Under the pieces are notes generated by a model. It made no database searches and was not told the origin of the DNA. It was given only the letters and a program-made list of their open reading frames with translations. Shown here one piece after another: positions 16,470 to 24,232 of a stretch of DNA of 45,160 nt. How positions within the stretch are numbered: the first letter of the stretch is position 1; each line of letters begins with the position of its first letter. This DNA comes from CAZWSC01 sp964636385 (lineage in GTDB: Bacteria; Eisenbacteria; RBG-16-71-46; CAIMUX01): positions 1 to 45,160 of the forward strand of contig CAZWSC010000036.1 of NCBI GenBank assembly GCA_964636385.1, read 5' to 3'. The position numbers and the translations under genes are program-made.

Positions 16470-17762
16470 ATGAGCGGGTTCCGGATCTCCTTCTGCACAA
16501 TCCTGGCAATCCTGGCCGCTGCGATCGCCTTCCCGGCCGGTTTGCATGCCGAGGCACACTCCGGCCAGTCTCCCGATGCTGAGCTCCGGCCGGGGCACGG
16601 AGATGTCATCGAGGAGGCTGAACCCGGCATTCCGGTGGTCCTCTATGCCGAGCCGGCCAATGTCAGGGCCAGGGATCTTCCCAACGATGCCGGTCACGGC
16701 ATTCTCGTCACCTGGGACCTCTCGCCCGACGACAGCCGGATTCTTGCATACGACATCTACCGGGTTCCGGAGCCCGGTTCTCCGCCGGAGGACTGGGTGC
16801 CCGTCGGCACGGTGCCCCGTGGAATCGGCAGGTACGATTACGTGGCGGAGGAGCCGATCATCGGCCGCGCTCCGAACCCGGCCTACATACCGATGGGCGC
16901 ATCGATAGAGGTTGCGGTCAGGGCCCGCGATGTCGACGGGGCCCTTTCCCCCTTCAGCCCGACTGTCAGCGCCGTGGCCAGGGGAGACTGGTTCCACACC
17001 GGGAAGGTCAACATCCTCGTGGTGCTGCTGGTCTTCGGACTCGCGGTGGTTTACTTCATCCGCGAGGCCCGCAAGGGGAGGGAGCTTTATGTGCGCCCCA
17101 TTCCCGGGATTGATGCGGTTGACGAGGCGATTGGAAGAGCCACGGAGATGGGCCGTCCGATCCTGTTCGTTCTCGGCACCGGAACCGCCGGGGATATCGC
17201 GACCATAGCCGGCTATACGGTCCTGGCGCGCGTGGCCAGGAGGACGGCCGAGTACCAGACGCAAATCCTGGTGCCCGTGAACGACCCGGTGATGATGGCT
17301 ATGGCACAGGAGACGGTCCGCGAGGCCTACATGGCCGCCGGGCGGCCTGAGGTCTTCCGCCAGGAGGATATCTTCTACATCTCCGCAATGCAGTTCCCGT
17401 ATGTCGCCGCCGTCAACGGCGTGATGATGCGCGAGCGCACCGCGACCAACTTCTACATGGGTGTCTTTCACGCCGAGGCTCTCATCCTGGCCGAGGCCGG
17501 GAGCGTGACGGGCGCCATCCAGATCTCCGGGACCGACCAGGTTTCGCAGATACCGTTCTTCGTGGCCGCCACCGACTACACCCTGATCGGAGAAGAGCTG
17601 TACGCGGCCTCGGCCTATCTGTCCCAGGATCCGATCCAGCTGGGTCCCCTGAAGGCCCAGGATTACACAAAGCTGGCCATCGTGGTCTTCGTGCTGCTGG
17701 CCGTATTGCTGTGGTCGATCTTCGGCAGCACATTCCTGGTACGCCTGGTTCACGCAGTGTGA
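16470..17762 (+). CDS. Fibronectin-III / DUF6754-type membrane protein
   Basis: 430 residues. A signal peptide (FRISFCTILAILAAAIAFPAG) is followed by a fibronectin-III-like region (about 45-170; VTWDLSPDDSRILAYDIYRV). Next come a membrane span near 180-200 with a positive flank (REARKGR) and an alpha/beta domain of about 190 residues (GIDAVDEAIGRATEMGRPILFVLG ... QISGTDQVSQIPFF). A final span lies near 405-425. By the positive-inside rule the alpha/beta domain is cytoplasmic and the FnIII part external. I recognise it as the DUF6754 type, whose function is unknown. The ATG follows a GAGAGGGGGG stretch. First gene of a four-gene operon, 7 bp before the next. Confidence 0.8.
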   Translation: MSGFRISFCTILAILAAAIAFPAGLHAEAHSGQSPDAELRPGHGDVIEEAEPGIPVVLYAEPANVRARDLPNDAGHGILVTWDLSPDDSRILAYDIYRVPEPGSPPEDWVPVGTVPRGIGRYDYVAEEPIIGRAPNPAYIPMGASIEVAVRARDVDGALSPFSPTVSAVARGDWFHTGKVNILVVLLVFGLAVVYFIREARKGRELYVRPIPGIDAVDEAIGRATEMGRPILFVLGTGTAGDIATIAGYTVLARVARRTAEYQTQILVPVNDPVMMAMAQETVREAYMAAGRPEVFRQEDIFYISAMQFPYVAAVNGVMMRERTATNFYMGVFHAEALILAEAGSVTGAIQISGTDQVSQIPFFVAATDYTLIGEELYAASAYLSQDPIQLGPLKAQDYTKLAIVVFVLLAVLLWSIFGSTFLVRLVHAV

Positions 17763-17769
17763 GGAACGA

Positions 17770-18399
17770 ATGAAGCGGCAATTACCGATTCTACTGGTAT
17801 TCCTTGCGGGCATCGTGATGGTCATTCAGTACTTCGTGCCCCACAAGTACTCGATGACCTTCTTCGGATACGCCAACGATTGGATCATCGTGATAGGGAT
17901 CCTGGCCCTGCCGCTTGGAATCTACTCCCTGATCAACAACACTGTCCGCAAGGCCAGGCGGGCCGGGGGGTCGGAAAGCTTCTACGCGTTCGTTACACTC
18001 GCCGGATTCTCGGTGATGATCATCTCCGGCCTGAAGTGGGGTTGGGCGACTAACCCGAACATGATCCACAGGCAGATGTTCGATTACGTTCTGGTCCCGG
18101 CGCAGTCGACCCTCTTCTCCATGCTGGCGTTCTACATCGCCAGCGCCGCATACCGCGCGTTCCGGGTTCGCACATGGCTTGCAGGGGTTCTGCTGGTCAC
18201 GGCCTTCGTGGTCATGCTCCGCATGATCCCGCTCCCCGAACCCCTGGGTTCCTGGAACAGCGCCCTCGTGCGCTGGATCCTCGAGGTCCCCAACCTGGCG
18301 GCCAAACGCGCCATCATCATCGGCGTGGGGCTGGGGGCGATCGCCTATAGCATGAAGATCCTTCTGGGGATAGAGCGTTCATACATGGGCCGGGACTAA
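17770..18399 (+). CDS. Uncharacterised six-span membrane protein of the DUF6754-type operon
   Basis: 209 residues with about six predicted spans: 5-24, 39-56, 73-94, near 116-136, 138-157 and 175-198. It has no motif I can assign. The third span region (ISGLKWGW) and the loop NPNMIHRQMFDYVLVPAQS look conserved-type rather than low complexity. It begins 7 bp after the DUF6754-type gene with GAGGAACGA upstream, and 21 bp separate it from the next gene, so it is almost certainly co-expressed with them. By position and topology it is a likely integral partner of the two alpha/beta-domain proteins. Function unknown. Confidence 0.75.
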   Translation: MKRQLPILLVFLAGIVMVIQYFVPHKYSMTFFGYANDWIIVIGILALPLGIYSLINNTVRKARRAGGSESFYAFVTLAGFSVMIISGLKWGWATNPNMIHRQMFDYVLVPAQSTLFSMLAFYIASAAYRAFRVRTWLAGVLLVTAFVVMLRMIPLPEPLGSWNSALVRWILEVPNLAAKRAIIIGVGLGAIAYSMKILLGIERSYMGRD

Positions 18400-18420
18400 C
18401 CCGTACGGAGAAGTCTTCTA

Positions 18421-19275
18421 ATGCAGGACACTGGAGGAAGCAGGCGCTGGTACGACAGGATGCTGGCCTTGGACCGCAGGTGGGTCTACGTCATCCTTGC
18501 CGTGGCCGTGGTCATCCCGGCCATCTGGTCCTTCGGGATGCCGGTGACGGTGTCGAGCGAGGTCAGGGCCGTCCACGCCTTCCTCGACGAGGTTCAGCCC
18601 GGGGAGGTCGTCTTCCTTTCGATCGACTTCGATCCCTCCACGCTTGCGGAGCTGGAGCCGATGGCTGCAGCGGCGATTGAGCAGGTATGGAAGAGGGATG
18701 GCCGGGTACTCATGGTCGCACTTTCACAGTTCGGACCGGCCATGGCGGAGCGGATCTTCCGTGGTGTGGCGGAGAGGATGGGCAAGACCTACGGTGAGGA
18801 CTACGCGTTCCTTGGTTACAAGCCGTATCCCGCCCTAGTGATTCTGGCCATGGGGGCCGATTTTCGGATTCCCTTCCCGGTGGACTATTACAACACTCCA
18901 CTGGATGAAATCCCGATGATGGGGGACATTCGCAATTACGGGAGCGTAAAGGGAGTGGTCTCCTTCGCCGGCGGGAATGTGGCGGACATGTGGATAACGT
19001 ACGGGAACGCCAGGTTCGGCGTCCCTGTGGCGCTGGGTGTCACGGGGGTGATGGCTTCGGACTACTACCCGTATCTCATGTCCGGGCAGATCTTCGGCCT
19101 GATCCCCGGAGTGAAGGGGGCTGCCGAGTATGAACAGCTTGTCGGCGTGGAAGGTATGGGCGGGGAGGCGATGCCATACCAGATGACGAGCCATCTGGTG
19201 ATCCTGGTCTTCATGGTGATCACCAACATCGCATTTGTTGCGCAGCGCAGGGCCAGGCAGAGATGGGCCGCTTGA
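18421..19275 (+). CDS. Uncharacterised membrane protein with extracytoplasmic alpha/beta domain
   Basis: 284 residues. A basic N-terminus (RRWYDRMLALDRRW) precedes a span at about 23-44. A soluble alpha/beta domain of about 200 residues follows, then a span near 258-275 and a basic tail (QRRARQRW). This topology puts the domain outside. Its core alternates strands and helices (GEVVFLSIDF ... GRVLMVALSQ ... ALVILAMG ... VKGVVSFAGG ... GVPVALGVTG). The last part, VPVALGVTGVMASDYYPYL, lines up by eye with IPFFVAATDYTLIGEELYA in the DUF6754-type protein two genes upstream, and each block is followed by a membrane span. The same ancestral domain may have been duplicated. Function unknown. Confidence 0.75.
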   Translation: MQDTGGSRRWYDRMLALDRRWVYVILAVAVVIPAIWSFGMPVTVSSEVRAVHAFLDEVQPGEVVFLSIDFDPSTLAELEPMAAAAIEQVWKRDGRVLMVALSQFGPAMAERIFRGVAERMGKTYGEDYAFLGYKPYPALVILAMGADFRIPFPVDYYNTPLDEIPMMGDIRNYGSVKGVVSFAGGNVADMWITYGNARFGVPVALGVTGVMASDYYPYLMSGQIFGLIPGVKGAAEYEQLVGVEGMGGEAMPYQMTSHLVILVFMVITNIAFVAQRRARQRWAA

Positions 19276-19335
19276 CCGGCCGGCAGGCGCGCACTTCCCA
19301 GGGTCACAGGGCCCGGGGCGCAGAGAGGTGAGGAA

Positions 19336-19971
19336 GTGGAACTGAGTACTGCTGTTCTTCTGTGGCAGGGGCTTGCGGTCCTTGTGACCCTGGCCATCTT
19401 CTCCTTTCTTTTTGGTGATAACCCGGTGTACAAGTTCGCCGAGAGGTTGTGGGTCGGGGTATCCACCGGATACTGGACCATGCTCCTCTTTCACACAGGA
19501 TTCATGCCGAAGGTCTGGGAGCCGGTCTTCCTGAAGGGTCAGTGGTTCTACCTGGTTCCCACGTTTCTCGGCGTTCTGATGTGGTTCCGGCTCTCGCCCA
19601 AGCGCGGCTGGCTCAGCCGCTATGCCCTGGCGGTCTATATCGGCATATCGACCGGAGTCTTCATCCCGCTTACCTTCAAGGCCCAGATATTCCGCCAGAT
19701 TGAGGGCGCGATCCGGCCGTTGTCCGGCGGCTGGGGCGGGTTCTGGGACATCGTGATCCTGGTGGGATTCGTCTGCTCGCTGGCCTACTTCTTCTTCTCC
19801 AGGGCGCACCGCGGTGCGTTCGGCGTCGCGTCGAAGATCGGCATTTACACTCTCATGATCGGCTTCGGGGCCGGGTTCGGTCTCACGGTGATGGGGCGTG
19901 TCGCTCTCCTGGTGCAGCGCGTGATCTTCATCAGGGGATACTTCATCTCGTTGTGGAACACGATCACCTGA
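19336..19971 (+). CDS. Uncharacterised six-span membrane protein ending the operon
   Basis: 211 residues, about six spans, few charged loops. The conserved-looking loops are GDNPVYKFAERLWVGVSTGY after the first span and KAQIFRQIEGAIRPLSGGWGGFWD before the fifth. No known family motif is visible. The start is GTG at 19336 with GAGGTGAGGAA directly before it. Sixty bases separate it from the preceding gene, and orientation and composition suggest it is the fourth operon member. Together with the 209-residue protein it would supply the membrane core of whatever complex this operon makes. Confidence 0.72.
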   Translation: MELSTAVLLWQGLAVLVTLAIFSFLFGDNPVYKFAERLWVGVSTGYWTMLLFHTGFMPKVWEPVFLKGQWFYLVPTFLGVLMWFRLSPKRGWLSRYALAVYIGISTGVFIPLTFKAQIFRQIEGAIRPLSGGWGGFWDIVILVGFVCSLAYFFFSRAHRGAFGVASKIGIYTLMIGFGAGFGLTVMGRVALLVQRVIFIRGYFISLWNTIT

Positions 19972-20047
19972 ACCCGGCCCGGCCCGGGGGCTCCCCCGAC
20001 ACCGGCGCGTCCATTCAAGCGGGCCGCCTGCATTGCCGGTCTGCCGC

Positions 20048-20296
20048 ATGAGCATCAAGCTGGGTGATGAAGCTCGCAGGAGGCTTGTCGCCTCGATCCG
20101 GCGCTTCTTCCTCGAGAAGCTTGAGGAGGATATCGGTGATCTGAAGGCCTCCCTCGTCCTGGACTACATGCTGCAGGAGATCGCACCGGCTGCGTACAAC
20201 CAGGCGATCGCCGATGCCCAGGCGTTCATGATGGAGAGGGCCGGCGATCTCGAAGTATCTCTCCATGAGCCCGAGAACGGATACTGGCCGCGGTAG
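20048..20296 (+). CDS. DUF2164 family small protein
   Basis: 82 residues. It matches the DUF2164 pattern end to end: IKLGDEARRRLVASIRRFF, LEEDIGDLKASLVLDYML, EIAPAAYNQAIADAQAFM and a C-terminal EPENGYW. Members are small, soluble, helical proteins of unknown function found across many phyla. The frame extends 5 codons upstream to a GTG, but the ATG at 20048 is the family start. It stands alone between the membrane operon and the convergent interrupted secreted-protein gene. No strong ribosome-binding site is visible. Confidence 0.88.
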   Translation: MSIKLGDEARRRLVASIRRFFLEKLEEDIGDLKASLVLDYMLQEIAPAAYNQAIADAQAFMMERAGDLEVSLHEPENGYWPR

Positions 20297-20315
20297 GGCG
20301 TTCCCTGCCGGCCGT

Positions 20316-20981
20316 CTACCGGCGAGTCAGCCGCACAATCCTGTTCGTTCGTGATTCCGCTCCGGTGGACAGACGCAGGAAGTAGACCCCGTCGGGCAGG
20401 TTCCGTTCACACGGCTCCCCTATTGACCATGTGACGGCACCCTCCCCGGAGACACCTTCCCTGCGCAGGAAGCCTGCCACGTTTCTCCCCCGAATGTCGA
20501 AGAGCTCCAGGGATGCGTTGCTTCCCCTGGGCGCACACCAGTGAACCGTGAGCCTGTCGTTGAATGGGTTCGGATGTGCCGACAGGCGGAGCCTGTCGCC
20601 CGGTTCCGGGCCGGGCGTGGTGCTGGTGGGGCGGAAGAGGTTCAGCATGAGCCTGTAGATCACCCCATCCTTCTCGACCCATGCATATCCGGGCAATCCG
20701 CAGATGCCGGTGTCGGCGTGAAGCGGGCGGCCAATGTGGCCCTGCAGCACACCGGTGTCGTCGTGCCAGGCGTTACCCACCTTGAAGCTGGTGTACATGC
20801 CATCGCCGGTGGGCTCCATCATGTAGTCATGGTAGGACTGATACCAGAAGACTCTCGGGATATCGAAGGGCTCCATGATGACGGTGACGGCAGTAGGCCA
20901 GTTCCACTCGTCCAGGTAGATCGTAAGGTTCTCGATGTCGGCCCAGACACCGGTGCTCACCTCACGGGTGAACATGATCAC
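20316..20981 (-). CDS. 3' part of an interrupted secreted protein, with FlgD/T9SS-like C-terminal domain
   Basis: 221 residues if translated from the GTG at 20981, but it has no ribosome-binding site or signal peptide. It continues the frame of the upstream part at 20991-21836 across a single TGA (20993-20991). The C-terminal 90 residues form a typical sorting or FlgD-Ig-like domain: LSAHPNPFNDRLTV, LELFDIRGRNVAG, NLPDGVYFLRLSTG, ending RIVRLTRR. The preceding part (EWNWPTAVTVIMEPF ... VGNAWHDDTGVLQGHIG) belongs to the same secreted protein. Probably a pseudogene fragment or a read-through product; see the finding on the TGA. Confidence 0.7.
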   Translation of the reverse strand: MIMFTREVSTGVWADIENLTIYLDEWNWPTAVTVIMEPFDIPRVFWYQSYHDYMMEPTGDGMYTSFKVGNAWHDDTGVLQGHIGRPLHADTGICGLPGYAWVEKDGVIYRLMLNLFRPTSTTPGPEPGDRLRLSAHPNPFNDRLTVHWCAPRGSNASLELFDIRGRNVAGFLRREGVSGEGAVTWSIGEPCERNLPDGVYFLRLSTGAESRTNRIVRLTRR

Positions 20982-20990
20982 GTTGCAGGG

Positions 20991-21836
20991 TCAGGTCGGT
21001 TGCGGGCCGAGCCCGGCGACGGCGTGCAGGAGATTCGAGTCCACTGCGACGGACAGCTCAGCACCGAAAGCGCCGTGGTACAGCGGGATCTGCTCTGACC
21101 AGCCATCCTCTCTTTCCTGTACGTAGACGTAATCGTAGCCCTGCCCCATGGCGAAATAGACCCGCGGGCGGGGATGACCGTCATCCATGTAGGCCGCGAC
21201 CCTGGGCCTGTTCACCGAAGCCCACTCAGGAGCGTTATACACGCTTTCTGCGACCTGCCATGAGCCAGAAGTCCGGCGGCTCAGGATGACCAGATCTGTG
21301 CCCTCGCACCAGGCCAGGTAGAGATCCTCCGCTGCGGGGGCGTAACCCCGGCCGAGATCCGGGTACGCAGGAGCGGCTCCGGTTACGGAGGGGATGCAGG
21401 CCGAGGTGTACCAGGTCGTCCCGTCGCTGTCGCGGATCACAAGGTCGTTTTCGGAGGAAAACGCGAGTGTGAAACCGGCCGGGGTGTGGATCAGGTCCGG
21501 CTGCCCCCCGGTACCGTGCTGTAGCGGATCCCCGAACTCGCCGCCCGCGATTGTGCGGGTCCAGATCATCTGATGCGCGTCGCGCCAGGCCACAACGGTG
21601 ACATCATCATCGCTCGACGCCACACGTATGCCGGTGATCGAAGCGGATGAGGCCGCTGCCTCGTAGATCGCGTAGTTTTCGTGACATGAGATGGCCGGGT
21701 CAGGCCACATGATGCAGGCGATGAGTGCGGCAACGATCGCGACGCCGCGTGTGCCTCCGTCCGGGTACGGAATGCGAACGCGCGCGTTCATCGGGACGTT
21801 GAGTTCGGGGTATCGGAGCCATCCTGACGGGATCAT
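20991..21836 (-). CDS. 5' part of an interrupted secreted propeller-like protein
   Basis: 281 residues ending at an in-frame TGA, beyond which the same frame runs on for 224 sense codons. The start ATG at 21836 has AAGGAG 6 bases upstream. A long N-region is followed by a hydrophobic signal (GVAIVAALIACIMWPDPAISC). Repeats such as VVAWRDAHQMIWTRTIAGG, FAFSSEND-like FTLAFSSENDLVIRDSDG, LYLAWCEGTDLVILSR and RVYFAMGQGYDYVYVQERE suggest a beta-propeller of observation-type repeats. Full length would be about 506 residues, with the sorting-type domain in the downstream half. If the TGA truly stops translation, the exported product loses its C-terminal domain. Confidence 0.75.
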   Translation of the reverse strand: MIPSGWLRYPELNVPMNARVRIPYPDGGTRGVAIVAALIACIMWPDPAISCHENYAIYEAAASSASITGIRVASSDDDVTVVAWRDAHQMIWTRTIAGGEFGDPLQHGTGGQPDLIHTPAGFTLAFSSENDLVIRDSDGTTWYTSACIPSVTGAAPAYPDLGRGYAPAAEDLYLAWCEGTDLVILSRRTSGSWQVAESVYNAPEWASVNRPRVAAYMDDGHPRPRVYFAMGQGYDYVYVQEREDGWSEQIPLYHGAFGAELSVAVDSNLLHAVAGLGPQPT

Positions 21837-22196
21837 TGCATACTCCTTCCGGGAAGGGCAGAAGCTGGACGGATCCCATGCAGATCACAGGCGCGGCGGG
21901 GCTGTTCCGGTCCTGCGGTCCAGGGCAGGGTACGGATCGATGTGCAACAGCTTCGCCTTACGAAGATCCTGTCCCGCAATTCTGCAGGGGATTATAACAC
22001 CGCAACGCCTCTCCCCGCCATTGCCGATTCCATGTATCGAATCATCGCCATGATTCCGTGAGTTTGGCCCGTGAGTTGCATCACAGGCAGTGTCGTGACC
22101 AAGCCTCGTCGCCGGGTTGCGTTTGATCCCGTTGCGGGATCCAGCCCGTGGCACGGGGTGAACCTGTCGCTTCAACCGAAACTGGGCGGGCGCTGC
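21837..22196. other. Divergent intergenic region before the ComM/YifB gene
   Basis: About 360 bp. It holds the extended -10 element on the minus strand and the AAGGAG site of the minus-strand gene. The comM frame is open upstream to 22071, but those codons do not resemble the family N-terminus, so I leave them untranslated. No other structure stands out. Confidence 0.5.
21991..21999 (-). promoter_or_regulatory. Extended -10 promoter element for the interrupted secreted-protein gene
   Basis: On the minus strand TGTTATAAT is a perfect extended -10 (TGnTATAAT). It is about 155 bp upstream of the start at 21836, implying a long leader. The -35 region (GGCGGG) is poor, which is normal for extended -10 promoters. 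Confidence 0.45.
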
Positions 22197-23774
22197 ATGG
22201 AAGAGATCCCTGATGCCCGGGGCCGGCGGGCCCGCGTGGATACATACACGCTCAGCGGAATCGAGGCGGTTCCGGTTGAGGTGGAAGTGTCTGTGGAGCC
22301 GGGGTATCCGCGCACGACCATCGTCGGTCTTCCGGACAAGGCGGTGAAGGAGAGCCTGGATCGGATATTTGCCGCGTTTCATGCGTCCGGGTTCACACCG
22401 CCCCGCGAGCACGTGACAGTCAGCCTGGTTCCCGCGGAGCTTCGGAAGGAGGGATCCGGGTTCGATCTTCCGATCGCCCTGGGAATCCTGTCGGTGCTCG
22501 GGCACATTCCGGGCGGGAATGTTCCGTTCGGTCCTGTGGCCGGTGAACTGTCACTGAGTTCGGAGATTCGCCCTGTCAGGGGTGCACTCGCAATGGCGCT
22601 TGCAGCCGGACGACGGGGAAGGCGGAGAGTGATTCTGCCCGCGGGGAACTGGGCCGAGGCTGCCAACGTTCCGGGTGTCAAAGTGATCCCGGTCCAGACC
22701 CTCGTAGGAACCGTGAAAGGGCTGTGCTGTGGCGAATGGGCGGAAACAGATCCGTCCCGGACGGGGGAAGGCTCGCCGCATGCCGATGAAGACCTGCCGG
22801 TCCTTGACTTCGACCAGGTTCGCGGACAGAAGGGGGCGAAGCGTGCGCTGGAAATCACGGCCGCCGGAGGCCACAACCTTCTGATGATCGGCCCGCCAGG
22901 GTCCGGCAAGAGCCTGCTCGCCCGGCGCCTGCCCCGTATCCTGCCGCGACTCTCCCCGGAGGAATCCCTGGAGGCGACGCTGATCCACAGCGCTGCGGGG
23001 ATGCTTCCGGCCGGACTGGACCGCATCCGCTCGCGGCCGTTGCGCGCCCCGCACCACACGGTCTCCGGGCCCGGGCTTGTCGGAGGCGGGGCCGTTCCGC
23101 GTCCCGGGGAGATCAGCCTTGCGCATTGCGGCGTGCTGTTCCTGGACGAGATGCCCGAGTTCAGCCCGCGGGTGCTCAACCTCCTCCGGCAGCCGCTGGA
23201 GGAGGGCTGGGTGCAGCTCGTGCGGCTGGGCCGTTGTGTCAGATTTCCTTCCAGGTTCGTGCTGGTCGGTGCCATGAACCCTTGTCCATGCGGCTTTCTG
23301 GGGCACCCGCGGAAGCCGTGCAGGTGCACACCAAGGCAGCTACAGCTCTACAGGGCTCGCTTGAGCGGGCCACTCCTGGACCGGATCGATCTGCACATCG
23401 AAGTGCCGGCCGTCCCTGCCCGGGAACTGATCAGGCGAAACGGAGACAGTGTCGAGGAATCGTCGGCTGCCATTCGTGACCGGGTCGAGGAGGCCAGAGA
23501 TCGCCAGAGGGCCAGGTTCGTCGAATCGCCCGGCATCCACTGCAACGCACAGATGGAGATCGCACATCTGCAGCTGTGGTGCCCCATGGGGCAAGCGGGC
23601 CAGGCGTTCCTGCAGCAGGCCATGGAAAGGATGAGCCTGAGCGCGCGCGGGGCACATCGCAGTCTGCGGGTGGCCCGAACGGTGGCCGATCTTGCCGGAT
23701 CCCGGGAGATAGGCCTGGAACATCTGGAGGAAGCACTTCAGTACCAGACGATGGAGGTAACATGCGAGTCCTGA
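22197..23774 (+). CDS. comM: ComM/YifB Mg-chelatase-like AAA+ ATPase
   Basis: 525 residues, the normal length. The N-terminal Lon-protease-like domain starts VDTYTLSGIEAVPVEVEVSVEPG and includes TTIVGLPDKAVKESLDRI. The AAA+ core follows: Walker A GPPGSGKS at 232-239, RPLRAPHHTVSGPGLVGGG, Walker B LFLDEMPEF, and a cysteine knuckle NPCPCGFLGHP...CRC. The C-terminal part has RGAHRSLRVARTVADLAG. ComM is a hexameric helicase that drives branch migration when transformed DNA recombines. The start is uncertain: the ATG at 22197 or a GTG about 15 codons later. It overlaps the next lipoprotein gene by 13 bp. No dprA is next to it, unlike in many genomes. Confidence 0.92.
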   Translation: MEEIPDARGRRARVDTYTLSGIEAVPVEVEVSVEPGYPRTTIVGLPDKAVKESLDRIFAAFHASGFTPPREHVTVSLVPAELRKEGSGFDLPIALGILSVLGHIPGGNVPFGPVAGELSLSSEIRPVRGALAMALAAGRRGRRRVILPAGNWAEAANVPGVKVIPVQTLVGTVKGLCCGEWAETDPSRTGEGSPHADEDLPVLDFDQVRGQKGAKRALEITAAGGHNLLMIGPPGSGKSLLARRLPRILPRLSPEESLEATLIHSAAGMLPAGLDRIRSRPLRAPHHTVSGPGLVGGGAVPRPGEISLAHCGVLFLDEMPEFSPRVLNLLRQPLEEGWVQLVRLGRCVRFPSRFVLVGAMNPCPCGFLGHPRKPCRCTPRQLQLYRARLSGPLLDRIDLHIEVPAVPARELIRRNGDSVEESSAAIRDRVEEARDRQRARFVESPGIHCNAQMEIAHLQLWCPMGQAGQAFLQQAMERMSLSARGAHRSLRVARTVADLAGSREIGLEHLEEALQYQTMEVTCES

Positions 23775-24100
23775 GCTTGACCCTCTACCTCTCGATGCTG
23801 GCCTGTCTCGCGCTGCGCCTTGCCGGCTGCGACCGACAGGCAGCCGATGCAGCAGTCGGCCCGTGTGAGCAGTCTTCTCCGGTTCCTGCAGCGGCCGGAA
23901 CCGAATGCAATGACAGGGCGTGCGAACTCCATGCGGTCGTGGCGTCGGTCGCCGGGGAGGATCCGGAACTGGCGGCGTGGGTCCTCGAAATGCGGCGTCA
24001 GGAGGCCGGTCCGGACACCTGGGGCATGATCAAGCACTGCCTCTCACTGGACGAGCCTGAGAGAAGCGAGTGCCTGCGACGGGCGAAGGGAGATGACTGA
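23762..24100 (+). CDS. Small Cys-containing lipoprotein, unknown
   Basis: 112 residues. The signal peptide MRVLSLTLYLSMLACLALR runs into a lipobox, LAGC, with C23 as the predicted lipidated cysteine. The mature part has four more cysteines (GPCEQ, TECND, RACEL and KHCLS, plus SECLR near the end), so disulfides are likely. The middle, VVASVAGEDPELAAWVLEMRRQE, is helical. I do not recognise the family. It overlaps the comM 3' end by 13 bp, a GGAGG lies upstream inside comM, and 130 bp separate it from the next gene, so it is probably co-transcribed with comM. Confidence 0.7.
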   Translation: MRVLSLTLYLSMLACLALRLAGCDRQAADAAVGPCEQSSPVPAAAGTECNDRACELHAVVASVAGEDPELAAWVLEMRRQEAGPDTWGMIKHCLSLDEPERSECLRRAKGDD

Positions 24101-24232
24101 CCGCACCAGGCATCAACCGGGAATGCCGGTAGTGCCGTCTCCCACGCAGACCTGATCGCCTGGATGTCCGGTCAGTGTCGTGGGACCGACGACGCACATG
24201 CAAACCCGGGCGACCAACAGGAGGGTCTTCTC

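Noticed and set aside
18835..20058. 407-codon open frame on the minus strand
   Set aside because: Antisense to two membrane-protein genes and DUF2164; His/Glu/Asp/Pro-rich shadow.
20991..20993. TGA as a selenocysteine codon
   Set aside because: I see no convincing hairpin just downstream, the protein is exported and non-redox in type, and no sel gene is in the window. Nonsense mutation or sequence error is simpler.
22071..22196. N-terminal extension of ComM
   Set aside because: The extra 42 codons do not resemble the family N-terminus, which begins near VDTYTLSGIEAV.
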